A stretch of 64,000 bases of DNA from Paralvinella palmiformis (GCA_025642065.1 JAODUP010000107.1:1008501-1072500); one strand, 5' to 3'. Shown: positions 1 to 12,219, numbered from the stretch's first letter. Made by a program: numbers and translations. Notes: generated from the sequence alone by a model not told the origin.

Positions 1-1660
1 GTCTAGATGACGTTTTAGAACACCGCACTGTGCGGCTCTGGCGTGTCTTCGTCCGATCAATTTGCACGTTCATTTACATTCCAAGTGGCAAGAAATGTGA
101 GCGGTTGTCGAGTTTTTGGTTGTTGGCGGTTTTTACTCCCCGCCTTTTCTTTGGTACGTAGTTGTTGTTTTCGAATCTGTTAATTACCGATGTTTCTCAA
201 GTTACGGAAAACCGGGCACAAGCATTGGCAAGTATTCCGGGTTCGTGTTTTCTGATAGAAACAGTCCCCGTCGTCGGGTGATTATTTTCGATGCGTTGAT
301 GAAGGGCGGCAGGAGATCGTTATCAGTGGAAGTCAAAAAGGGTTTCCTACTGTCGTGGCTGACAAGGATACTTCCTTAGCGCAGTTAGTAGCTAGCTTAG
401 TGGACTGTAGATATCCGACCCTTGGGATCAAATCCCAATGTTGGATATGGCTGTGGAGTGTTTCATCCAACAATCAAAAGTTTCGGACTGATCATATAAT
501 TTCATTGTGGAGTAGCGTCTTCGGCCGTCTAACTCAGCTGAGCCCTTCATCTAGTCTTTATTACTAATCGGTGAGGAACTGTTTGAAATTCTCCAGCCAA
601 TGGGTTATTTACTTTGTTTGGCCGCTAGAGTTAGTTTACCGTATTTAGCTCTGCGTTTTGAATATGAAACGCCCTTTTAAATATTTATGCGTTTTGCAAC
701 AAATGATTTCCTGTGTGACGTCACAAAAATAGGAAAATGGCTGCCAACGCAATGTAGTATCGATTTCTTTAAGCCAAGATCATTTTTAATGATAGGATTT
801 CTTCTCTAACAAATGATGCTTTATTGTTGTTGTTTTTTGTACACCTGTAATAAAATAATTTTATATTTATATATAACCAGTTGTCTATTTTTGGTTGATC
901 TGTTTATGCCTATCTTATCACGCAGTAGTCATTTGAAAAATAGATGCGGAATTACGACCCGAATGGCCAACGATAGGTTACCGGGAAGAGGGTGGTGGGT
1001 GTTCCGACTCCAGAATAGGTAATTAAGGACACGGGACGAACTAATTGTTGATTAATTACTTTGTTAGGCCCGGTCTTCCTTATTAAAAGTCTGGCATTCC
1101 CCCCGGCAATCATCCGTCTTCCCAAGACGTCGTCCTGAGCCGTGAACGTGAGTTTTTTCCGAACTAGACGACGAATGTTTCCCCTGTCCGTTTTCCATCC
1201 GTCATTGTTGCCACCCCGTGTGTGTGTCTTCAACACTGTCTGTGGCCGACTGACACCTTATACAGACATTGTTTGTTGGTCTGTCCGTCTGTAAGGGATG
1301 ATGGCCTATTGGTATAGGACCGGCTCTTAGGAGAGCTTCGGACAGGGACAGTTATTGTCACCGTGGCCGTCGTATCATCGAAAATGGTATTATACAGACA
1401 CCTGGATCATACTTCAGACCTTGATAGGTCTCATTCGGGATCCGTTATTGTATTTCTGTGGTCTTTTGCCGCTCCCGTTTTTTAATCATTATTTTGAAAT
1501 TGAAAATATATAACTGTTAACTTATTGTCAAGCTATCTATTGTAATACAATATATGGATGAAATATCGTAATTATTTGTTAGGTATAGTCCACACGGGCG
1601 CGCGCGCGCACACACACACACACAGAGAGAGGGGGGGGGACTCTTCTCATTTATCAGTCC
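1..1660. other. Left edge: unrecognised DNA with a tRNA-like SINE head
   Basis: No convincing exon is visible. At about 376-485 there is a tRNA-like stretch: agcgcagttagtagctagc as box A, gggatcaaatccc as box B, then gtgtttcatcc as in the SINE-A body. This looks like an old SINE. Elsewhere are short purine and TG runs such as (CA)n at 1609-1624. A minus-strand open frame at 952-1236 resembles nothing I know. Confidence 0.4.
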
Positions 1661-1858
1661 GATGATGATCACGATGATGATAATTGATGTTTTACGACCA
1701 CTTTTGTGCACACGGTAGGCTAAATGGGCCGAGCGACCTCCAAAGGTAACGAAGCGAAGTCAAAGATGAAACACCCTTCAGATATGCCCACGCCGAGATT
1801 CGAACACGTGTGGTAGTGATCCGTGGTCCAGCACGCTACCACTAGACCACGGAGGTGC
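1661..1858 (-). repeat. SINE-A copy
   Basis: This is a full-length minus-strand copy. On + it starts with the (GAT)n complement of the (ATC)n tail, then gttttacgaccacttttgtg, and ends with the head ccacggaggtgcc. Box B (gattcgaacacg) and box A (gctaccactagaccacgg) are visible in reverse complement. Confidence 0.85.
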
Positions 1859-2611
1859 CTCAGTCCGATGAGGGAATAGGTCTTTTTCATATTCCTAAAC
1901 ACAGACAATGATGACGATAGATAATGTTGACCAAACAAATAGTTATCATCGCGCACTGAACTGAACCCTCAGATAGTAGCCAATACAATCATTGATAGGT
2001 AGAGGTGAGGTGTGTGTGTGGGGTGGGGGGTCGCCGCAGAGACAAGAGGCCTGGGCCAGTGTAGTTGGTCTAAGCCACATAAGTCAAATAGTACTCATAA
2101 ATCTGGTGGAATATTACTATAAAATATGCTTTCTCGTTGCTAAATGCAAGAAATGACAGTAGTAATCGGTAGAGAAACCCATACACTTTAAAACAGGCAG
2201 CATATAGTGGCCATAGCCAAACCTGAGTAAAGTACCCCTTTAAGAGCAATATAACAGTATCATATATTGCAGCGTTTGTGTACGAATACACTTTTCTGAA
2301 ATAACCGCAAACGAAATGTTTTAGTGGCTGAAGTTATCCAGTACAAAAGAGGGGATGTCGATTTGTAACTTGATGGTCAATATAGTGGGTGTGTCCGTAT
2401 GATAGGGGCCTAGCTTTGGGGTGAGGTGGGGGCGTGTTGTAGTTTTATTTCAAGTACTGACTGGAAAAATCGTCACCTTTGTGTACTGAATCCGGAATTG
2501 GAAAGTAACACCAACTCAAATACACACACTTTATTTTCTATTTAAGTATTGGTCATTTTAATCATAATTCTAGTACACGCCTTTATTATATGTAACATAA
2601 AACACACAAAT

Positions 2612-2646
<35 letters not shown>

Positions 2647-3068
2647 CACACAGGGGGTTGCATAATGCATTACCTGAACGTCGTATATTACATGAGGAGA
2701 GACAAACCAATTTCATTTGTCTCCAGGTTTTGTGCTATAAATTATCCACGCCCATATTTATCTTCAACGTGACTCCCACCTGATGGGTTCCGATGTCAGA
2801 ACTAGGTTTGTTCACGGGGGGGGGGGGATTTATGATTACATTATCTGGTTGATTCATCGTGGTCTTGATCCAACAAACCGATAAACACTCCTGTTATGGT
2901 TAAGATATTAACTGTAATGGTTCACTGGTCCTCCATGATCCCCCCGTGAAGATTACATGTGACAAGACAAAACACTTGTACACTGTTGCTGTACCTAGGG
3001 GTGAAGTAGGAGAGTAGAATTCTTATGAAAACATTACAGTGGTAAAACTTCATAATGATATTAGATAT

Positions 3069-3332
3069 TAGAGGCCTGCACGGGTTGGGTTAATCCATTT
3101 CGGTTGGGCGGGTTGTAACAGGAATTTTGTATGTTTCGGGTTTCGGACTCCATTCTTGTGGGTTGGGTTGGGTACGGGTTATAGTCTTGTTGGTTAGGTT
3201 GAGCACGGGTTCAATATAATTTTTAGTATGGGTACGGTCTGGGTTCGGGTTGAGATGTGTGGGTTTGGATTGGGTGTGTGTTGAGAAGTTGCGGGTTGGG
3301 TCGGGTATGGGTTCAGCTTTCCAACCGATGCA
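3069..3332. repeat. Degenerate GGGTT-type repeat
   Basis: Irregular repetition of gggttgggt, gggttcgggt and ggtacgggtt in a strongly GT-biased + strand, followed by (TA)n at 3341-3380. It looks like an eroded short-unit repeat of roughly 5-8 bp. It is not a run of the animal telomere hexamer TTAGGG. Confidence 0.6.
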
Positions 3333-3340
3333 GGGCTCTA

Positions 3341-3382
<42 letters not shown>

Positions 3383-3469
3383 ATGCAGTTATTGGAGATT
3401 TCTTAATTAACGTGTTTTTCTTGAAAAGTCACGTAATATCTGGAAAATCATCTTGAGTGTGTTGGGCGT

Positions 3470-3545
3470 TCGTTAAGATGGCGCAGTGAATGGAGCGCTG
3501 CGCTGCAAACCTTCTGATTGTAGGCTCGAATCCCGTTCACCCCTT
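3470..3545 (+). repeat. tRNA-like SINE head
   Basis: The stretch aagatggcgcagtgaatgga resembles box A and gtaggctcgaatcccgttca contains a box B. No proper cloverleaf with matched arms is evident and no CCA or terminator context is seen, so it is taken as a retroposon head. The body could not be matched to the other families. Confidence 0.4.
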
Positions 3546-3861
3546 TGTTTGTGGTATTTATTTCCGCGCGCGTGTATGTGGCAAATTTACGTCTTATATA
3601 TTTAAAACTCGTGTCGTTTATGACATATATCAGCACAAAGTATAGACTACAATGTCCTCGTGTGATACACAGTATACGGATGGTGCACCATATAGTTTGC
3701 CGGTATGGGAATTTCATTGGTGGCGTCTGATGTATGTGTCTGTCTGTATAGTGGGCTGGCAATGGGTGAAGATGACTAACCTTTGATAGGTATTTAACCT
3801 TTGATTGGTGTTGATTTCCCAGTCTGTATATATTCACGTCAGTCAGTCAGTCAGTCACTGA

Positions 3862-3904
<43 letters not shown>

Positions 3905-4324
3905 CGTCTGTACGAATACGTTGATAGTTTCCTGTCGTGTCAAATCACAAGGTTAGAAGAAAATACGTAGCTCATATGAGGGATCAGTTCGCTATTTGTT
4001 TTACACGAGAACACAGAGAGAATGGCCAACAGTAAATATTTCCAGTCGAGAAGACGAACTCTCAGACCAGATGTGTAAGTTTCTATTTTGGAAAGCCCCC
4101 ATCGCCTTCAATTGTTAAGTCAGAACCATCAGCTGTGGTAGACCCATCATCGGTTTTACGGCCTCGGCTAAACGCCGTTGGTCTGCTGAAATGAGCCAAA
4201 GATTGGCAGATGTCAAAATATTTGAGTAGAGATTTAGTGGGCTGGCAACCACCTAGGACCGATAGCTAGATGAGATGTTATATCATCTGCATAGCACTTT
4301 GGTGTGGTCTGTAATGGTCTGTTG

Positions 4325-4640
4325 GGTGAGTGAGTGAGTGAGTGAGTGAGTGAGTGAGTGAGTGAGTGAGTGAGTGAGTGAGTGAGTGAGTGAGTGAGTG
4401 AGTGAGTGAGTGAGTGAGTGAGTGAGTGAGTGAGTGAGTGAGTGAGTGAGTGAGTGAGTGAGTGAGTGAGTGAGTGAGTGAGTGAGTGAGTGAGTGAGTG
4501 AGTGAGTGAGTGAGTGAGTGAGTGAGTGAGTGAGTGAGTGAGTGAGTCTTTCAGACTTGGTGTCGGTCACATCTGGGACATTTGGCTAAAGCCTACTTTA
4601 ATCTATAAAGAAATGATACAATCGTATGAAACATCCCGCA
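4325..4640 (-). repeat. SINE-D copy with very long (TGAG)n tail
   Basis: A (TGAG)n array of over 220 bp (4325-4547) is followed by ctttcagacttggtgtcggt and, in reverse complement, gggatgtttcat as in the other SINE-D bodies. The array is read as the expanded (ACTC)n 3' tail of a minus-strand SINE. In any frame it gives a meaningless Ser-Leu-Thr-His repeat. Confidence 0.6.
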
Positions 4641-5406
4641 GCATTATTTGAAAGAAGGAAAATACCGGCCTACTGGTGGTAGTGTAGTCCACTAGAGAAG
4701 TTCCATACTGGTGTACATGTATGTATTTACTGCAGAAATATAATTACATGTACAGAATGTTTTGTTCATGTTTTCACTGGATGGATGAGGTGTACATACA
4801 TTCAACCTTCAAAAACAATGGGCAAATATGTGGAAATGTTGAAATATGTAGTACCCTTCCATTTTTTGCACGGGTTCATGGAGAGAGAGGGGAGGGGGTG
4901 ATAGCCTGGTGGCTTACATCAGTTAAAACCTAAAACATTACAGTATTATCTGAAGGACTTTTTCCACAATTTTGGCATTGTTGAAAGATTTCAGCCGACA
5001 CCCACGCACGGGCGCGCGCTGGCGTGCATTGGTTTTAATTGCGATAATTTTCTACATGGTTTCAAATGTGAAATAATTAAATTAACAGATGTTGACGAGT
5101 TCCGTGCCTCGTCGTCAACAAACCAACTCTCATACCGTTTCAGTTTCAATAATTGTGTGATATTGGTTAGAGTATCGTTGTACTACTGGTAGGCTATAAG
5201 GGGGTGGAGCCCGTTTGACGTCACACTGGAAATCGGCCCGGAGCTGGAATACATTGTTTGTTAATTGAGTTCAATTAAAATGTTCGAGCTTCTTGGATTA
5301 GTGAAGGAGTACACCTCGAGCTAAGATCATGTGGGGAATTGTTGTTGCTTCAGAGTGCTGTATATAATACCTGACAGCCCCATATGTTAGTAGCCGTGGA
5401 GTCACG

Positions 5407-5440
<34 letters not shown>

Positions 5441-6177
5441 TAGAAAGAGAGAGAGCGAGATAGAGAGAAGGGGGGATAGGGTAAATGTTTTGCAGTTTCC
5501 AAGTTCGAATCCTGATGTTACGCTTGTGTGTGAGGGAGGTGGTTAGTATCAGTTCACTAGGTAGTCATCCCTTGGTTATATGTACTGAGTGCAACTAAAC
5601 TGTAATCACTCATTCACTTACCTAATCATAGCAACATAGCCCCCTCCCCTCTCCAGAATGAGTCCTGCAACCAACATCGAGGCTAAACAGTAATCAGTAA
5701 CTCACTCAGTTACTCATTCAATACAGCTGCTCTCCCCTCCAGAATCCCTTTTGACCAAGTCCTGCACCTACTACGACCAGTTCTGAACAAGTAGCATTAT
5801 CAGCAACGTGTGTTACATTCTTCACACCCCTGTTTTGCTAACTGTGCGTAATGCTGAAGAGTTCACACATCGGCTGTAGCAGCAAACGGGATACGGACGA
5901 CTGTGTAACGGGTTCGAAGCTCGTCAGCCCAACTGGCACTTCATCCGGCAATCCCGAAAATGTGCACCATCTTCACAACATCTGTACAGAGTGCGTTTAA
6001 GAGAACATCAGCATGCAGTTAAATAATGCCTTACTACACCTGAACATGTCAGTTACAAAATGATTAACGATCGTATTAGTTTCGTTTCATCATATGTCAC
6101 AATGAAGAAGTGCGGATAGCGCAATAAAACAAGAATACATATGTTCTTCCTGATCCCGTTACTGAGTGCCTTGCACT

Positions 6178-6330
6178 ACCACCTTCTCTACGACTCACAT
6201 GGGAGCACTCTAGGGAAAGATGAAGCCGAAATACACTTGAGGATGGTCACTGTCGGAGTATTTCACGTCCTCGTGTAATCTTTAACGTAATCTAGTGAGG
6301 TCGCAGCGCCGTTTTAACCTAGTCAGCCTC
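6178..6330 (-). repeat. SINE-C copy, truncated
   Basis: Matches the copy at 60706-61069 in order: ggagcactctagggaaagat (there ggagcagtacgaaaagat), gccgaaatacacttgaggat, then cgcagcgccgttttaacc. Its last 20 bases are the first unit of the tandem array that follows. Confidence 0.7.
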
Positions 6331-6471
6331 ATTTTAACCTAGTCAGCCTCATTTTAACCTTTTCAGCCTCATTCTAACTTAGTCAGCCCCATTTTAACCT
6401 AGTCAGCCTCATTTTAACCTAGTCAGCCTCGTTCTTAACCTAGTCAATCTCATTTTAACCTAGTTAGCATT
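6311..6471 (+). repeat. 20-bp minisatellite, 8 units
   Basis: Eight units of attttaacctagtcagcctc with a few substitutions and one 21-bp unit. The motif corresponds to catttaacgtggtcagctgc inside SINE-C, so the array looks like local expansion of a SINE segment. Confidence 0.9.
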
Positions 6472-7027
6472 TAGGATGAAGAACTAACTTCCCTCAAATT
6501 CCTTTCTAATGTCCACAGACAAAGCAGACGGTGGAAGTAATCTACGCATTTAATAAGGAAGTAACCTCTATGAACCCGTCCACGTCGAGCGAGGAGACGA
6601 TGGACAGGTGGGTTTGCCCATAAACAAACACTGCCTGCGGCGAACGATGCCCCGCAGGTACTATCAGCGCCTTTCATCGCCGACGCAATGTGACTTCTGG
6701 CCACGGTTTCTCCACTCGACGGACGCCAAGACAAGTGCTGAGGGAATGATGTTTGTTATCACTTGGCGAAACGTACACCAATAGTGTACCATGGCGCCGT
6801 CGTTTGTCTAAACAAACATACCCCGACTGCTGGCTTTGATGCCGCCTCCTGCCATCAACTCTGCCGTTTAGATTTCCCATTCCACTACGTTGTTGTGTGT
6901 CCCGTAACATGCCTTCCGACGAATTGAGGTACGGCGGTACCCCGCTGTCTTCGTTGGCGTAGTCTCCTCCATGCTGCGTTAAGAGAGCCATGCAGTGGTC
7001 GTGTTCCGCTTCGTGTTGGGCAAAAGG

Positions 7028-7175
7028 GCCGTCTCTGGGCCAACCGGTAACGCGATTGGCCACAGTCGTGAAACACCGAGGTTCAAATCCTAGCTGGGTT
7101 GAAGCTGGCCTAGCCACGCTTGAGGGATGTTTCATCCTTCACTTCGCATCATTACATTTAGCCCACCTTGTGGAC
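7028..7175 (+). repeat. Divergent SINE-A-like copy
   Basis: The head has ccaaccggtaacgcgattgg and box B gaggttcaaatcctagc. The body reads gggatgtttcatccttcact, then cattacatttagcccacc, the order seen in SINE-A. No ATC tail remains. Confidence 0.65.
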
Positions 7176-7542
7176 AGATTGCCTGCGGAACAGCAGCATT
7201 TCACATTTCATGTTTTAAATCAGGATCCCAATCAAATCGGGATACCTGAGTTTGTGAAATGTTTGTCCGGGGAATCGTCCCAGGGTGTGATCCAAAGCTA
7301 CACACCCCACTCGCATTTCGCGTTTGTAAAGCTGACTGTGGAGGTCTCGCTTAATAGAAATGACTTGATGTAGAGACGCGGTGTGCAAAAATGCTACGGC
7401 ATTGTTGATATATTGCTGGGTGTTTCTGTTCGTACATTACGGCCGGTAATTGAGGAAATACACAAATTGACGTTCAGTTGGCTTGTTAGCAACTCTGAGG
7501 ATATTAACATAAATTCTCTATCTTCCTCGTATTTATTTGAAT

Positions 7543-7731
7543 GGGCGCCTCCGTGGTCTAGCGGTAGCGTGTTGGACCACAGATCACTACCACGCATGTT
7601 CGAATCTCGGCTTGGGCATATCTGAAGGTTGTTCTATCTTTGATTTCGCTTCATTACCTTCGGAGGTCGCTCGGCCCGTTTAGCCTACCATGCGGACAAA
7701 AGTGGCCGTAAACACCAATCATCATCGTCCT
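7543..7731 (+). repeat. SINE-A copy with 9-bp target duplication
   Basis: Full length, from gggcgcctccgtggtctagc to the catcatcg tail. The duplication tttatttga lies at 7532-7540 and 7733-7741. Confidence 0.9.
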
Positions 7732-8775
7732 GTTTATTTGACGGGTATAATTGTGTAATCCAGGTTCATCATCAACTTATCATGGAGCATACTGCTTGCT
7801 CGTGCAGGATCCGGGTTTCATAGATAATAATATTGTGCGCGCGCAGTGAACAGCTGAATACTGATGTGGGCTGAGGTTAGACTCTCATCTCTGGATAGCA
7901 GTAGACAGTACGTTAACATTGGATATATAGACATTAATACGGACAATCTGTTTGTGTTAGAAGTTTTACCGCTATTATAACATTTACTCTCTATCTCGCT
8001 CTCTCTCTCTCCCCTCTCTCTTTTTGTGTGTGTGTCTGTGTATGTTTCTCAGTCTGCCTGTCTCCCTTCCTGTCTGTCTGGCTGGCTGGCTGGCTTCCCC
8101 CCCCCCCCCTCTCTCTCTTTCTCGCTGCCCATACAAAACTTCGTGTTAGAGTGTCAATCATCATATTATTAATATTTGTGTTATGTTTCTTTACCAGTCC
8201 TCCCTTGGCTATATGTCGTTAGTGTGACCCTTTGCCCGAGGATACTCGAGATACTTACTCTTATCTATTACGATCCTCTTTGATTTAATTTCAGTTGAAT
8301 AGTTTCGAGCATGGCGTATCTAGTCATGAACATGCATGCCTATGCGCGCAAGTTCGTGTTGTATTAAGTGTCATGTCATAGTGTCGTATCATGTCAGCTT
8401 CGTTAAAGGCAATTCTTTGGTGGCCAATAACCTTTTCAAGTGATTTTAATAACAATTACTATTAATGGCACTCTAGTACTTATGTCTAGTGTTTTAATGC
8501 TTATATCTTGAGAGTTATACATAAAATACATGTTTTTGTGAGTAGAAAGATCGTAATACGTTTGTTTTTTTAGTTTGTTTTTTTGCACACGGACCACTTT
8601 GAATTGGCTATCACGTGGCTGATTAATTATACAATAGATTATGCACGGATGCTCAGTTTTGGCACACACAGAGACCGGTGACATTACTACCACATAACTG
8701 ACTAAAACTATACAAAAAGGACATATTTTGATGATATCAGTATCCAACTTTGCCCGTCAGATGTTGCCGGGTGGA

Positions 8776-8931
8776 GGGCGCCTCCGTGGTCTAGTTGGTA
8801 GCGCGTCGGACCACAGTTTGGTACCACCTGAGTTCGAATCTCGGCGTGGGCATATCTGAAGGTTGTTTCATCTTTGACTTCGTTAGATAGAATAGATAGA
8901 TAGAAATGTATTTCCAACTTCCACAGTACAG

Positions 8932-8977
<46 letters not shown>

Positions 8978-9132
8978 TAAATGTAATTGTAAGACATATG
9001 TGGAATGCTGGTGGACCAGTGTAAGCTATGAAGCTGTCTTCCCACTGCCCCGTTTCATTACCTTTGGGGGTCGCTCGGCCAATTTAGCCTGACATGTGCA
9101 CAAAAGTGGCCGTAAACCACCAAACATCATCA
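8776..9132 (+). repeat. SINE-A copy split by an insertion
   Basis: The 5' half (8776-8882) stops at gacttcg. The 3' half resumes at 9051 with cgtttcattacc and runs to the tail. Between them sit 168 bp with TAGA repeats, (AT)n at about 8936-8973 and unmatched sequence. The flanks atgttgccgggtgga and atgtcgggtgga are the target duplication of the SINE. Confidence 0.85.
8883..9050. mobile_element. AT-rich insertion inside a SINE-A copy
   Basis: This 168-bp block interrupts the SINE between conserved bases cttcg and cttcatt. It contains (TAGA)n-like sequence, a 38-bp AT run and aagctaaatgtaattgtaag. No inverted repeats or coding are visible, and a cg dinucleotide is present on both sides. Its origin is not known. 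Confidence 0.5.
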
Positions 9133-9561
9133 ATGTCGGGTGGAAAGTACGGAACCGAATAGTCACGAGGATGCCCTACATAACACCCGGTTATTGTTCC
9201 GGATCTGAATTTCTCACTAAATTAAAAATATCTAGTCACTGTGGTGTCTTTGGCGTTCATTAAAATCATATTTCTGATCAATTATAATGTTAAATGGCTA
9301 GAATTAGTCTTTTGTACAATTTTGATAAGAAATTATATGCTTCGGACTATGGGATGAAAACATTCAAAGATTCGGTGTAACTGTACCTGGATCACCTCAT
9401 TCAGTTGTAACATTACCAGGATCCAGACCAGATCCTAACACGTCTGTTATTGGTCTGGTCGCTCTTTTCCCGTCCACTTTTTAGCGATAATATTTCCGAC
9501 GATTAATCAGTTTTGTGTTAAGTGTCAAATGTCCGATATATGACTGGCGTCAAGATTAAAA

Positions 9562-10099
9562 TGTAAAATGTTGATGTTTTACGGCCACTTTTATGCACAA
9601 AGTAGGTTAAATGGGCCGAGCGACCTCCAGAGGTAATGAAGTGAAGCCAACAATGAAACAACCTTCTGACATAGCCCGGCTGGGGTTTGAACCCAGGTGC
9701 TATAGATATGTGCAGGGTTCCCACGCGTCCTGGAAAACCTGGAAAATGACAAATTCATTTTCCAGGGTCCGGAAATGTCCTTGAATTTGAACAAAATCTG
9801 GAAGCGTACCACTACATAGGCCTAATCTTGATATCCCGTGTTAGTTAAATAAAAGTGGGTGGATCAGACAGGTAGAGGGGGTGAGGAGGAGGCTGTATCC
9901 TGTAACATGTCAATAATCGATCGTATATTTATTAAATATATGCTTTTCGCACATATTTTAATTTATTACCTTTAAATCTTGTATTTGTCCTGGAAAATGG
10001 TAATTTTGTCCTGGAATAGTCCTGGAAAATAATATTTCCGTGGCTGTGGGAACTATATCTGTGGCCAACCTAACTACCAGTTAGGCCAATATAGAGGCG
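9562..10099 (-). repeat. SINE-A variant copy with 11-bp target duplication, interrupted
   Basis: A minus-strand copy of the variant seen again at 47346 (head gtttgaacccaggtgctata). The perfect duplication caagattaaaa lies at 9551-9561 and 10100-10110, bracketing the SINE together with the MITE inside it. Confidence 0.85.
9713..10055. mobile_element. hAT-like MITE nested in a SINE
   Basis: The left end is CAGGGTTCCCAC. The right end is gtgggaacta, whose reverse complement TAGTTCCCAC matches with a 2-bp gap. The 8-bp flanks gatatgtg (9705-9712) and tatctgtg (10056-10063) each differ by one base from gatctgtg, which an uninterrupted SINE copy has at this point. End sequence and 8-bp duplication are typical of hAT transposons. 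Length is 343 bp with no transposase frame, so it is non-autonomous. Confidence 0.75.
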
Positions 10100-10384
10100 C
10101 AAGATTAAAAACAGCATATCGAATAGATCGGGATTGACTCGGTTATTATACAGCCAGATCATACAGTCGTTATTGACACTCGTCTGGTGGAGATTTGATT
10201 TCCGGATAAACAACGTGGCGGCTTTTTGGTGGTTCTAGCCGACTTTAAGGTACGCCTAGTATTGATGTTCGACTGCACACACACCTAGGGAACTTCCGAT
10301 GTCTAAAAGCCTAGTCTCGACAACAGAATCACTCGTTATCGGTCGGCCACGCTTTCGTTGCATCTCGTACAGACTGTTGTCGCT

Positions 10385-10779
10385 GCCTCTTATATTGTAC
10401 GCCCGTTTAGACCATTAGTCGACACCATCAACAAAATTCAGAACGGTCCAATTCGATAATGGCGTATGCTCTAAAATACGACCACGTCACGCCACTTCTT
10501 CTAAAACTAGCTATATTGGCTGCCGATTAGACGGCGTATTTATTTCAATATTTTACGAACAACTTATAAATCTATCATTTCCGTGTCAGACATCCGAACA
10601 TTGTTATGAACTCGTCCCTATCAGAATGCCATCCCGGAAAGTTGAAATCTCTTCTGAAAAACTCACCCGTTCAAGGTTGATTTCAAGTCAAATGATATTG
10701 ATCGTTCAAATTTATAATTGGCTTATTTCGGGTGATTATATTTTAGCTATCACCGTAAAACACATTGGAATGAGGCGTG

Positions 10780-10812
<33 letters not shown>

Positions 10813-10813
10813 T
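10385..10813 (+). mobile_element. Decayed LINE reverse-transcriptase end with (TTA)n tail
   Basis: The frame around 10460-10570 reads, with a stop, YDHVTPLLLKLAILAAD, then YLFQYFTNNL. It resembles the conserved end of CR1/L2-type ORF2 (HITPLLLKLHWLP...YKILTYK-like). Several stops and shifts make it inactive. The (TTA)n at 10781-10813 fits as the element's 3' tail. Confidence 0.65.
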
Positions 10814-10824
10814 TAACCTCCTTT

Positions 10825-10952
10825 TGGTTCGGGTTTAGAACTGGTGTATTGTGGTGTCCTTCCTGTCTGTCGTAAGACGTGCCTAAAACTGGGCGGCACT
10901 GAATGACTTGTTTGTGTCGTTGTGTCCTTAATACTCACTCACTCACCCACCT
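10825..10952 (+). repeat. SINE-D 3' part with (ACTC)n tail
   Basis: It ends ccttaatactcactcactca, the same junction as the copy at 24733 (aacacaatactcactcactc). The head is not clearly seen. It directly follows the LINE fragment. Confidence 0.5.
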
Positions 10953-10985
10953 CAGGTGTTGAGGATGCTTTATCAAATCTACAAA

Positions 10986-11022
<37 letters not shown>

Positions 11023-11449
11023 GCTAGGTGATATCAGTTTGAGAGTGGTATGCAGTTAAACATATCTGGATACTGATCATCCTATCCAACAGGTGCTAAA
11101 CTAGTTCAGGTATGGCAGAGACATCCGGATTATTAATTGCCAGATAGGGCTGGAAATCTCTCCCCCCCCTCCCTGGTGATCTGGAGCCATCTACCTGCCA
11201 GATCCAGATGTGGCCTCCGGTGTATGTTCAGGATTTGTTTCTGGATATCGTCTATTATTTGGTCTAGCCCCCTAGCCGTATGTTCCCGGGTAGCCGGGTG
11301 TATATCGCCGCCTGACACGGTTTTTACTCGTTTCCGGGTAATTTGGAATAATTGCGCATAAAGAAGCTGGCCCCGTCTTCATCGAGTGCCGTATGGTGTC
11401 CGCATATCTGTAGGGGGTCAAGAAACAGCTCCCACTGGAAGGAATCCCC

Positions 11450-11515
11450 CCTCCTCTCTGTCTGTCTCTCTTGGTTTGTCTGTCTGTCTGTCTGTCTGTT
11501 GTCTGTATGTCTGTA

Positions 11516-11545
<30 letters not shown>
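11450..11545 (+). repeat. (TCTG)n microsatellite
   Basis: Imperfect tetranucleotide run of tctg with gtat interruptions. Open frames through it are repetitive Ser/Val/Cys/Leu and not real genes. Confidence 0.9.
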
Positions 11546-11550
<5 letters not shown>

Positions 11551-11992
11551 ATTTAACTATCTATATATCCCAAAAAGTGTTCGTGTTCTCTTCGTAAATA
11601 TTCTCCCTTCCTGTTCGTCAGTTTCTAACATTGGTCTGAATTTTTTCCCCGCACGCGCCCAACAGATTTGCATGAGAGAGAGAGAGAGAGAGGGGGGATT
11701 CCCTAGCTTACAATTATTCAGCTCGATTTGACTGGGTTTTTGTTCAGAGTTTTCCCCGCTTACACGCTCTAATGTTCACCCCGGGATCATGCTCTGATCC
11801 GTTTCAGTTAATTGCTAAAACAAACACAGTGTTAACTTTGATCTGAACCAGATAGGGTTTGGCCCGACAGGGCTAGTCGGACATTGGGAGATAATTTTGT
11901 CGATTTTTTGTCCAGTAATGCAAGGTGGAACATTTATATTTAAAATAGGTTTACCTTTATTTATCCTAAAACCAGAGTTCACAACATACAAT

Positions 11993-12037
<45 letters not shown>

Positions 12038-12084
12038 AAATATATATATATACACATACATATATATATATATATATATATGTT

Positions 12085-12219
12085 CAGTTAATCTGATAAT
12101 CAGGTTATATATTACCTGAAATTTTCAGGTAATCTGTATTAAATCTCAGTTTAATAGCAATATACGTATTACCTGAATATTTCAGGTAATATACATATTA
12201 CCTGATTATACAGATTAAC

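Noticed and set aside
952..1236. 94-residue minus-strand open frame
   Set aside because: No family resemblance, no splice or promoter context, and a length expected by chance.
1300..1320. Candidate DDG catalytic-Asp codons (gatgatggc)
   Set aside because: The frame reads RDDGLLV then a stop and lacks the conserved VxxLDDG context.
4283..4570. Open frame of Ser-Leu-Thr-His repeats on the minus strand
   Set aside because: It is a translation of the (TGAG)n array with no start context or non-repetitive part.
6674..7135. 153-residue minus-strand open frame
   Set aside because: It overlaps a SINE-A-like copy and has no recognisable domain.
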